Source: a virus. Taken from it: 22,432 bases of DNA. Of this stretch, positions 1 through 5,688 are shown in pieces. The stretch lies in IMG/VR virus record IMGVR_UViG_3300031578_012222, positions 1 through 22,432 of that record, one strand, 5' to 3'. The position numbers were made by a program, and so were the translations under genes. Numbering within the stretch: the stretch's first letter is position 1; every line of letters begins with the position of its first letter. The notes beneath the pieces are model-generated. The model was given only the letters and a program-made list of their open reading frames with translations, was not told the DNA's origin and did not search any database.

Positions 1-208
1 AGTACGTTGAAGTGTCCACGTAGTTCAGTGGGTGTGTGGGGATGCGGACGCCCCGGTTGGCCCACGGAAGGCCAGGTAGCATCCGAAGCATCCGACCTGG
101 CGATGGGGCCTGCGGCGAGGCAGCAGGACCAAAGCCGAAATCGGGATGGCGAATGACGCCACCTCTACCGCTAGCACGGCGTCGGCGCCTCAGTCTGATT
201 CTACTCAT
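1..208 (-). CDS. Arg-rich protein, N-terminal part (runs off the left edge)
   Basis: An open frame on the minus strand starts with ATG at 208-206 and stays open to base 1, giving 69 codons. The N-terminus reads MSRIRLRRRRRASGRGG, a strongly basic Arg/Gly stretch, followed by a Pro/Gly-rich segment. The start is well supported. It overlaps the TGA stop of the upstream acetyltransferase gene as ATGA, and a strong Shine-Dalgarno, GGGAGGT, lies three bases upstream. I do not recognise the family, and the C-terminal part is outside the window. The basic start could bind nucleic acid, but that is only inference. The stretch is more GC-rich than its neighbours. Confidence 0.6.
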   Translation of the reverse strand, partial: MSRIRLRRRRRASGRGGVIRHPDFGFGPAASPQAPSPGRMLRMLPGLPWANRGVRIPTHPLNYVDTSTY

Positions 209-507
209 GGGACCTCCCTGAATTTCCTGTCAAAAGCTCTCTTCAACACTACAATCGAATCCACGTCGGGGCGTATTCCCCATCGCAGCTGTTCGTAGGG
301 GAGCTTCACTTCTTCTAGTGTAGCCTGGATAAGCTGAGTCGCAAGGCCCCGCTCACGAAAGTCTGGTGTCACGAAGAGGTTGTTAAGGAGGCAGTGGCCT
401 GCGTGCACCTTAAATTCTACAGAGCCCAGTTGTGTTAAGGTGTCGGGGTCGTAGGCGACGATCCACGAGGATTGCTTGGTGCTGCCACTGCGGAAGCCGA
501 TGGTCAT
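205..507 (-). CDS. GNAT-family N-acetyltransferase
   Basis: This encodes a 100-residue protein with the GNAT fold that transfers an acetyl group from acetyl-CoA to an amine; the substrate cannot be told. The acetyl-CoA-binding motif A is clear near residues 44-60: a beta strand LNNLFVTPDF, then the pyrophosphate loop RERGLATQL (R51, R53-G54-L55-A56), then a helix. Catalytic domains are usually about 140 residues, so this is a compact version. I chose the ATG at 507 rather than the in-frame start at 543. It has GGGTGAG four bases upstream and follows the TAG stop of the preceding gene directly, whereas the longer form would overlap that gene by 35 bases. It is translationally coupled (ATGA) to the next gene. 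Confidence 0.8.
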   Translation of the reverse strand: MTIGFRSGSTKQSSWIVAYDPDTLTQLGSVEFKVHAGHCLLNNLFVTPDFRERGLATQLIQATLEEVKLPYEQLRWGIRPDVDSIVVLKRAFDRKFREVP

Positions 508-508
508 G

Positions 509-967
509 CTACTCACCCGACAAGAAATCGGGGTCCTTCCCAAACTTAGTACGGAAATCAGCTACACCTTCATTCAGCTGCTCGAGCAGCTGCTCCAACT
601 GAATGAGTGCTTCCCCATACTGCCGTGCGATCCCCTTCGTAACACTAAGCCAATCTTCTGCCATCCCGAAGTCCTTGAGTTGGACGTCGGTAAGCCTCCG
701 CTTGGTGAGCTCACCAGAAAGGTTGCGAACCTTACGGTGTGCTTGAAGCAGTGATTCGTACAATGGGTGTAGCTGCTCAAGAGCGATGTTCTCGCTCGAA
801 ACTCCCATGCCTGGCTCTGATACAGCAGGAGGTGCTGTTGGCATAACAGGTTCCCCCTCCATTGGCTCGGGTTCAGCTGCCTGCCGTGGGAACTGTGCGT
901 AGCGCTCCCGGAGACGTGTCTCGAGCTCGTTGTTGAGAGGGTTAGTGATGTGTCGAACAGGTTTCAT
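509..967 (-). CDS. Hypothetical protein, helical C-terminal half
   Basis: This encodes 152 residues of unknown function. Residues 1-60 are Pro/Glu-rich and probably disordered, with runs such as EPEPMEGEP. Residues 60-140 look helical, with heptad-like leucines (EALIQLEQLLEQLNEG), which suggests a short coiled coil. It ends FRTKFGKDPDFLSGE. The ATG at 967 has GAGGA about eight bases upstream. It lies nine bases after the preceding gene and its stop abuts the acetyltransferase start, so it is part of the same operon. It has no cysteines and no catalytic motif that I can identify. A structural or scaffold-associated role is possible but not shown. Confidence 0.75.
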   Translation of the reverse strand: MKPVRHITNPLNNELETRLRERYAQFPRQAAEPEPMEGEPVMPTAPPAVSEPGMGVSSENIALEQLHPLYESLLQAHRKVRNLSGELTKRRLTDVQLKDFGMAEDWLSVTKGIARQYGEALIQLEQLLEQLNEGVADFRTKFGKDPDFLSGE

Positions 968-976
968 CGGAAATCC

Positions 977-1483
977 TCACATTGTCGGAACATCGTCAGC
1001 AGGGCTATCGGTCATGACCATTGGTGCTGTTAGCTCTCGCGACGTGTTAGGAGCGTTCTGAGTTTCGAGCGCAGCCTGCCAATCGTCCACCATCGCGTCG
1101 ACCTGCTCGATAGTGGTCTTGATAGCAGCGATGGAAGCGTCCACGGTGTAGTTAAGCATCCTGTTAGCTTTTTCCATCGAACGTAGGGGTACCATGTACC
1201 CATCCTGGCGCCCGTCTGGATGGAGAAGCCGCACACGACGTGGATCTACTCCTCCTGTTTCTTTAATACAGCTAGCTACCTCGTGCGCACCTTCATGAAG
1301 GGACTGCAAAAGCTTACGGGCGTCTGCAGTCACCCGCTCCGCGTCAGCAACAACTTCCTCTAGATGAGCCTTGGCAACTTCAAGCTCAGTAGCAAGGGAG
1401 CCTGTCTCATTTTTTTGTAGTGGGTGGTGCACAGCCTCCACGCGGTGGTAGAGAACTCCTCGGTAACGTAACGTCCTAAGCAT
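977..1483 (-). CDS. Hypothetical protein with N-terminal YRGVLYHR motif
   Basis: This encodes 168 residues of unknown function. The N-terminus LRYRGVLYHRVEA matches a short pattern (aromatic or aliphatic-x-x-G-x-x-Y-x-R) also present in the next two upstream genes. The middle, residues 30-75, is an alpha-helical, Ala/Glu-rich coiled-coil candidate, and a second helical stretch covers about residues 105-140. The ATG immediately follows the TAG stop of the upstream gene (TAGATG), and AAGGG lies just ahead within that gene's end, consistent with coupled translation. No enzyme motif is visible. It may act with its neighbours, since three consecutive genes share the motif. Confidence 0.75.
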   Translation of the reverse strand: MLRTLRYRGVLYHRVEAVHHPLQKNETGSLATELEVAKAHLEEVVADAERVTADARKLLQSLHEGAHEVASCIKETGGVDPRRVRLLHPDGRQDGYMVPLRSMEKANRMLNYTVDASIAAIKTTIEQVDAMVDDWQAALETQNAPNTSRELTAPMVMTDSPADDVPTM

Positions 1484-2290
1484 CTACTTGCCCTTCTTGG
1501 ACTGCAGAACAGCAGCCAGGTCGCGGGCGTTCAGTATAGCAGGGATCACTTCATGGTAAGTGCGCTTTGCAGTCTCGGTGAGTACCTCTTCTGTGCCTGC
1601 TTCGCCATCCAATAGTTTCTTCCCCGCAGCTATCATCGCGGTGTTTATCTCGGTCATCTTCTCAGCGACGTCTTCCATCGTTTGGAAGAAGAGCACCTGG
1701 ACGTCCTCGACAGGAAGATCCTCAACAGCGGTTGCTGTAGCACGACGGTACGTGCGTCCCTTATACGTAATCATGCCAGGGGCATTTTTCGCAGGGCCAG
1801 CTGCTTTGTCAAGCACGTAGATTGGAGCAGGCATTTGCACTATTGGATCGTTCCACCACTGGATGGACTCGTTGTTGTGATGCAACTTATCATCGTACTC
1901 TTTTTGACTTTTGGGGGTCAAGCTAACAGGGGTTTCACCTGACATAGCACGCATTTTGTGGATGCGTAGCGTCGCGTCTGCGCTGTCGAGCTCGTAGTCA
2001 CCCTTTGACCCGGACTGCTTCCCCTCCAGATACCCTTTTAATCCAGCTTTGTCGTTGCGAGTCAGAATTTTCTGACCCTTCTCACTGGTAGGCAGAACGA
2101 TAGCGTGGTTGGGGTAGAAGTCGAAGAACTTCCCCACCATCGTGGCTAAGGCCCCAGGGTAGCCGCTAGAGGATTGCACAGCCTGGCTGAACTGCCAAAA
2201 CTGATTTTTCCTCGGCGGTCCCTTCCCTGGCTCGTAGTTGCGGACAGCCGTGATGGTGACGTTGTAGGATGCTGGCCCTTTTTTAGCCAT
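1484..2290 (-). CDS. Hypothetical protein, 268 residues, with internal ITYKGRTYRRA motif
   Basis: The function of this 268-residue protein is unknown. The first 160 residues look globular and include aromatic-rich stretches (KNQFWQFSQAV, VGKFFDFYP, NNESIQWWNDP). Residues 174-184 carry ITYKGRTYRRA, the same short motif found at the N-termini of both flanking proteins. The remainder is acidic and helical (residues 186-260) and ends in SKKGK. The ATG at 2290 sits ten bases after the stop of the preceding gene, with only a weak GGTG upstream. The layout, globular domain then motif then helical tail, differs from its neighbours, which have the motif first. I cannot assign it to a family. Confidence 0.75.
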   Translation of the reverse strand: MAKKGPASYNVTITAVRNYEPGKGPPRKNQFWQFSQAVQSSSGYPGALATMVGKFFDFYPNHAIVLPTSEKGQKILTRNDKAGLKGYLEGKQSGSKGDYELDSADATLRIHKMRAMSGETPVSLTPKSQKEYDDKLHHNNESIQWWNDPIVQMPAPIYVLDKAAGPAKNAPGMITYKGRTYRRATATAVEDLPVEDVQVLFFQTMEDVAEKMTEINTAMIAAGKKLLDGEAGTEEVLTETAKRTYHEVIPAILNARDLAAVLQSKKGK

Positions 2291-2300
2291 GCTGCACCGG

Positions 2301-3023
2301 CTACGCGGGTCCTGAAGCCAGCAACTGTATCGCTAGAGGATGGAATCCTGCGCGTTGCGCTGCGATGCGGGGCTCGGTGGAGGTCGCCCAGTCTGCTGCC
2401 TCATCGGTGATCTGGATGATCGGGATGTATTGCACACCATCGATGACCACCGGGTGGGGCTCAGCAGAAGCCTGCATCTGTTGCTGCTGCTCCTGCTTCT
2501 TTGGCGCGTGTGCTCCCCAGTCTACGGTGGGACCTTCTTTGCTAGGAACCTCCGCTGGAGACGTTTCAGTAGAGAAAGTGGCCCCCAAGCCCTCGGCGCT
2601 CTTGAGCGCTTCAATGGCGGTATCAGCACCTTGAACCAGCTGCTTCATCGCACCACTAAGCTTGCTGAGTTTGGCTTTCTCAAGTTGAGCGGAAAAATCT
2701 GTTAGGCCACCCTTGAGGTCGCCCCAGTTTTTCAGTGCAGCAGACTTCTCGTCGTAAGAGCCTGAAGAGAACTTTTTCGCAAGCGCATCAATCTCGCTGT
2801 ACGCCTGCTGCATCAACTCACCGATACGCTGGTCTGTAACAGCCCCGGCAATTTTCTTGGACAGGTTTGCCAGCTTCGTGAGCGCTTCAATAGCGGCTAC
2901 GTTCTCGGAAGCAGTTTTTGCCAACCGGTAAAGCCACCCTGCGTGCTTGATGAACTCTGGTGTCTCACCAAGACGACGCTGGTAAAGCTGACCCGCTACC
3001 CGAATGTATTGGGGAGTGCCCAT
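2301..3023 (-). CDS. Hypothetical protein with two tandem G-x-L-Y-x-R-type motifs
   Basis: This encodes 240 residues of unknown function. Two copies of a short motif open the protein, YIRVAGQLYQR (residues 6-16) and FIKHAGWLYRLA (24-35). Long helical stretches follow (about residues 38-140), rich in Ala, Lys and Leu, which suggests a coiled coil. Then there is a Gln-rich linker (KKQEQQQQMQ) and a short C-terminal beta-type segment (VVIDGVQYIPIIQIT). I chose the second ATG (3023) over the one at 3035 because GGAG lies six bases ahead of it, while the first has no properly spaced ribosome site. The low-complexity glutamine run suggests a flexible linker. Confidence 0.75.
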   Translation of the reverse strand: MGTPQYIRVAGQLYQRRLGETPEFIKHAGWLYRLAKTASENVAAIEALTKLANLSKKIAGAVTDQRIGELMQQAYSEIDALAKKFSSGSYDEKSAALKNWGDLKGGLTDFSAQLEKAKLSKLSGAMKQLVQGADTAIEALKSAEGLGATFSTETSPAEVPSKEGPTVDWGAHAPKKQEQQQQMQASAEPHPVVIDGVQYIPIIQITDEAADWATSTEPRIAAQRAGFHPLAIQLLASGPA

Positions 3024-3052
3024 GAGAAACTCCATCTCTTTGAGGGTTGGTC

Positions 3053-3841
3053 TCAGTCGCCCGTATTTACGAATTTCTCGGCAAACGCCTTGTCACCGTA
3101 AGCACGGGTGAAGAAGTCCACCAGGAATTTCTTCTGCTCAGCTTTGGCCTTCGGAGCCTTCTCCGTAACGTCGACCACTGCTAGGCGGTCCACTGTGAGG
3201 GATTGCCCGTTGGCCTTCACCGTCACGGTGTCATTACCTACCTTGGAGACCTCTCCCTGCTGCAGAATTCCCTCGTAGGAAAAACGCACCCGGTCACCAG
3301 GTTCTAGGCTGTTGATGCCTGCGGTCACGAGATCAACCAGGCGAAGACGGTGATGCACACTAGCAGTGCGCTCACGAGACAGACGCTCGCGCATGATCTC
3401 GTCCAGGTCATCCTTCTCCGCACGAGCTAGGAAACGCTCGTTGCCATCGGTGAGGACTTCCCAGATCACTTTCTCGCTGTCCATGTACTTCGCTTTGCCC
3501 ACCGACAGCATCTTGTGCGACTGTACATCCTCCATAGGACGGAAGCGTCTGTTCTTGCTCACAAAAGCCGTGACACGGTCGAGCTCGGGATACAAACGCA
3601 CGCTCTCGAGAGTCAGTCTGACGTTGCCGTTGAAGGAGGACGTGGCCCACTGGTCCAATTCAGAACGCTTGGGATGTCCCATTTCCTTCGTGAAGGCAAT
3701 CATGACCCGTGCTTCGTGGGGACTCGTGATCGCGTAGTCTGTGAGCTTCAGATCGAAACGTCCGCTCCTGGTACTGGCTACACGCTGGTTCAGGCGTGTG
3801 CTCAACCGGCTGGCAATGTCATTTTTGATGAAGTCCGACAT
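3053..3841 (-). CDS. Hypothetical protein with SH3/KOW-like C-terminal segment
   Basis: This encodes 262 residues of unknown function. The first 115 residues are mixed alpha/beta (DLKLTDYAITSPHEARVMIAF; VRLTLESVRLYPELDRVTAF). Residues 150-175 form a basic, Arg-rich helix. Residues 178-225 read as a small beta barrel with alternating turns (EPGDRVRFSYEGILQQGEV, then GNDTVTVKANGQSLTVDRLAVVDV), reminiscent of KOW/SH3-like modules. A Lys-rich linker and a final helix end the protein. The ATG has AAGGA (GAGAAGGAA) directly ahead. It is the first gene after a 165-base gap, so it probably starts the left-hand transcription unit. Confidence 0.75.
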   Translation of the reverse strand: MSDFIKNDIASRLSTRLNQRVASTRSGRFDLKLTDYAITSPHEARVMIAFTKEMGHPKRSELDQWATSSFNGNVRLTLESVRLYPELDRVTAFVSKNRRFRPMEDVQSHKMLSVGKAKYMDSEKVIWEVLTDGNERFLARAEKDDLDEIMRERLSRERTASVHHRLRLVDLVTAGINSLEPGDRVRFSYEGILQQGEVSKVGNDTVTVKANGQSLTVDRLAVVDVTEKAPKAKAEQKKFLVDFFTRAYGDKAFAEKFVNTGD

Positions 3842-4006
3842 TTCCTTCTCTCCTAGTAACCATCAGTGGTTTGTCCATAAATTGAACGACAAGTCCCAAG
3901 AGAAAACGAAACATACCTAGACAACCTTGGGCTTAGCCGCAACTACATATAGAGGTTAACTTGAAACCAGAGTTGTGGAGGACGGAGCGGAAGAAGATTT
4001 TGTGAT
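3842..4006. promoter_or_regulatory. 165-base intergenic gap, candidate promoter/leader region
   Basis: This is the longest non-coding stretch in the left half and lies ahead of the gene that starts at 3841. It is more AT-rich than the genes beside it. It contains an imperfect 9-base inverted repeat (3891-3900 with 3926-3934) and a smaller TTGTC/GACAA pair around 3870-3890. No convincing -35/-10 pair was found by eye, although CTATATG on the minus strand (around 3945-3951) is the best -10-like hexamer. Its position after one gene and before a run of seven co-directional genes makes it the likely start of a transcription unit. Confidence 0.4.
3891..3934. repeat. Imperfect inverted repeat AAGTCCCAAG / CTTGGGCTT
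   Basis: The left arm is AAGTCCCAAG at 3891-3900 and the right arm is CTTGGGCTT at 3926-3934. They pair over nine bases with one bulged T, around a 25-base loop. On the minus strand it would fall in the leader of the gene starting at 3841 or at the tail of the gene ending at 4007. No T run follows on either strand, so it does not look like a standard terminator. An operator or an mRNA hairpin is equally possible. Confidence 0.4.
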
Positions 4007-4858
4007 CTACTTAGACAGCTTCGATCTAGGAATTTCAACACAGTACCGGGTGCACCAGTCCGTGAAAACAGACGGACCAATACCAAGAGCAGCACACATG
4101 CTTTTTACGTTGGCCCAGCGCTGCACGCACAAATCCAGAACGCGTTCAATAGGAAGCTCGAGCTCCTGCTCCAACCGAATTATCTGAGGCGGCTTGTAAC
4201 GGGAGCACCCTTTGCTGCAGTAGGTAAACCCGGACTTTACAATCATTTTCCTACGGGACTCAATTTTATGCTCGCACACTACACAGACATTTTCCGGATG
4301 CACACGCACCACAAGCTCGTTCCCACTGTCCATCGCAATGGTTTCCTTGAGCGCACCCTGGCTTAGCTGCCGAAAGGTCCTGTTTAACAGCGAACGCAGG
4401 GCCCCTACCTCTCTGTCAAGCAAAAATGAAAGCTCGTTTAGGTTGAGAGCATCCCGCTCATGGCGTAAACGGTAAAACAAAATACAGTTCAAGGACCATG
4501 GATCTTCCGTATGGAAAGCGCAGGAGGACACCAGGCAGGGCTGGTACATGTCGATACCAAGCTCTGGACAGTGGAACGGCGGCTCTGTGGAACGGTGGTT
4601 GAAGCGGTTGCTCACCAGCTGCTCGCGCTGTGCAAAAAGAGGCGTGATAAACTCAAGGACCTCTTTAGTAGTAGCGGGGGTGATGTTGTCGTAAAGAAGA
4701 CGCACGTTGTGCAGCATGGTCAGACATGGCCACACGTCTGAAGCAATGCACGACGCTGCTATCTCTTCTTCAGGCATCTTGACTCTCTTCAACAACTTAC
4801 ATAGGTCTCTGCATACCTCGTAAGACGGGCAATCCAGGCGCACCTTCTTTGCGGACAT
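4007..4858 (-). CDS. Cysteine-rich zinc-binding, possible DNA-binding regulator
   Basis: This 283-residue protein has 17 cysteines (6 percent). The clearest metal site is C192-x2-C195-x18-C214-x3-C218, a typical zinc-ribbon spacing. A second possible site uses C97, C108, C113 and C125 within CPELGIDMYQPC...SSCAFH...C. Residues 139-165 and 250-270 (VKSMCAALGIGPSVFTDWC) each resemble helix-turn-helix segments. A DNA-binding regulator is therefore plausible, but no named family is recognised. The ATG at 4858 was preferred over an in-frame TTG at 4876; a GGGG stretch precedes it, which is weak. The gene stands alone between two intergenic gaps, as an independently controlled regulator might. Confidence 0.75.
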   Translation of the reverse strand: MSAKKVRLDCPSYEVCRDLCKLLKRVKMPEEEIAASCIASDVWPCLTMLHNVRLLYDNITPATTKEVLEFITPLFAQREQLVSNRFNHRSTEPPFHCPELGIDMYQPCLVSSCAFHTEDPWSLNCILFYRLRHERDALNLNELSFLLDREVGALRSLLNRTFRQLSQGALKETIAMDSGNELVVRVHPENVCVVCEHKIESRRKMIVKSGFTYCSKGCSRYKPPQIIRLEQELELPIERVLDLCVQRWANVKSMCAALGIGPSVFTDWCTRYCVEIPRSKLSK

Positions 4859-4893
4859 AACAACCCCAACTTGCAAAAGTAGTGTGAGCTAGA

Positions 4894-4909
4894 GTTGGCC
4901 TAAACCAAC
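4894..4909. repeat. Small inverted repeat GTTGG-CCTAAA-CCAAC
   Basis: Five-base arms (4894-4898 and 4905-4909) flank a six-base loop, 36 bases upstream of the ATG at 4858. It is too short to be called alone, but it sits in the gap that also holds three direct repeats. It could be half of an operator or a leader hairpin of the cysteine-rich gene. Confidence 0.3.
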
Positions 4910-4914
4910 CCGCA

Positions 4915-4949
4915 GAAGGTAATATGGAAGGTAATTGGGGGAAGGTAAT
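4915..4949. repeat. Three direct repeats of GAAGGTAAT
   Basis: Identical nonamers occur at 4915-4923, 4927-4935 and 4941-4949, with start-to-start spacings of 12 and 14 bases (ATTACCTTC on the transcribed strand). They lie between the end of the AT-hook gene and the start of the cysteine-rich gene. Closely spaced identical copies in a non-coding gap look like a protein-binding array. Repressor or activator sites for the 4858 gene are the simplest reading; a replication iteron array is possible but three copies is few. Confidence 0.5.
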
Positions 4950-4954
4950 GGGTC

Positions 4955-4972
4955 TCTAGCTTAGAAGCTAGA
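4955..4972 (-). terminator. Perfect 8-base-arm hairpin at the end of the AT-hook gene
   Basis: TCTAGCTTAGAAGCTAGA is a perfect inverted repeat (arms TCTAGCTT and AAGCTAGA) that includes the TAG stop of the AT-hook gene at 4970-4968. A transcript would form a stem of seven to eight pairs there. No T run follows on the minus strand, so it is not a canonical intrinsic terminator. It may be a weak terminator, an mRNA-stabilising hairpin or an operator belonging to the adjacent repeats. Confidence 0.4.
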
Positions 4973-5675
4973 AAGACTCATCAAATAGTGACGCTGCCCG
5001 ACTGGCCTTACGGCTGTCTGTAGCTGCTGCTGTAGCAGGCTTCTTGGACTTGTTTTTTACGCCCTTTGGACGACCACGCTTCTTGGGTGCGTCGGCTTCA
5101 GGTGTGGCCTCAGCGTCCTTGTTTTTTACACCCTTTGGACGACCACGCTTCTTGGGCGCGTCGGCTTCAGGTGTGGCCTCAGCGTCCTTGTTTTTTACAC
5201 CCTTTGGACGACCACGCTTCTTGGGCGCGTCGGCTGCCTTCGCGTCGGTAGCTTTCTTGCTACCCTTTGGACGACCACGCTTCTTGGGCGCGTCGGCTGC
5301 CTTCGCGTCGGTAGCTTTCGCGTCGGTAGCTTTCGCGTCGGTAGCTTTCTTGCTACCCTTTGGACGACCACGCTTCTTGGGCGCGTCGGCTGCCTTCGCG
5401 TCGGTAGCTTTCTTGGGAGCAGCCTTTTTGGCGGTGGCTACGGGAGCCTCCACCTCGGCATCACTCGCAAGATCTTCGTCTGCGAAGTAGTACTGTACCA
5501 TCGCCTTCGGAAGTGTGTACGTGCGGAGCTTGTTGGGGGCACGTCCCTTGGTTTTGTGCACAGCTTGTACGACGTACTCGGCGCCGCTGGCGTTTACCAA
5601 CAAGCACTCGGTGACGGGCAGCTTTGCGCCGCGAACTCCTACTAATGTGATCTGCTGGGATGTCTTTTTGGCCAT
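4968..5675 (-). CDS. AT-hook DNA-binding protein with five GRP cores
   Basis: This encodes 235 residues. Residues 1-68 form a small beta-rich domain of unknown type (ITLVGVRGAKLPV, CLLVNASGAEYVVQAV). Residues 90-210 are Lys/Ala/Asp-rich repeats carrying five AT-hooks, each KKRGRPKG, with GRP cores at about 103, 134, 155, 178 and 201. AT-hooks bind the minor groove of AT-rich DNA, so this is probably an architectural or nucleoid-type protein. It ends SLFDESF, the same last five residues as the RecA protein. The ATG at 5675 was chosen over a GTG at 5708 because AGAAGGAGG lies six bases before it and the longer form would overlap the ligase gene. It lies 13 bases after that gene. Confidence 0.9.
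   Translation of the reverse strand: MAKKTSQQITLVGVRGAKLPVTECLLVNASGAEYVVQAVHKTKGRAPNKLRTYTLPKAMVQYYFADEDLASDAEVEAPVATAKKAAPKKATDAKAADAPKKRGRPKGSKKATDAKATDAKATDAKAADAPKKRGRPKGSKKATDAKAADAPKKRGRPKGVKNKDAEATPEADAPKKRGRPKGVKNKDAEATPEADAPKKRGRPKGVKNKSKKPATAAATDSRKASRAASLFDESF
5049..5405. repeat. In-frame tandem repeats encoding the AT-hooks
   Basis: The coding DNA of the AT-hook protein is itself repetitive. A near-identical 69-base unit (23 codons, PKKRGRPKGVKNKDAEATPEADA-type) occurs at the C-terminal side. A 63-base and a 93-base version with ATDAK codons lie on the N-terminal side, the latter including a 15-base unit (TTCGCGTCGGTAGCT-type) in about three consecutive copies near 5303-5350. 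The near-perfect base identity suggests recent duplication or slippage, so repeat number may vary between relatives. Confidence 0.85.
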
Positions 5676-5688
5676 GTTTAGCCTCCTT

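Noticed and set aside
1-204. GC-rich stretch with several small hairpins, including an ATGGCGAATG piece resembling part of an HDV-type ribozyme
   Set aside because: The minus strand is an open frame with a strong ribosome site, and the pairing needed for an HDV-like fold could not be found upstream.
4915-4949. Replication origin iterons
   Set aside because: Three short repeats with no AT-rich unwinding element or initiator gene beside them are insufficient; an operator array is simpler.
5044-5490. Plus-strand repetitive open frame (FFTPFGRPRFLGAS-type repeats) and possible CRISPR-like array
   Set aside because: It is the mirror of the AT-hook coding repeats. The units are contiguous, in frame and without unique spacers.
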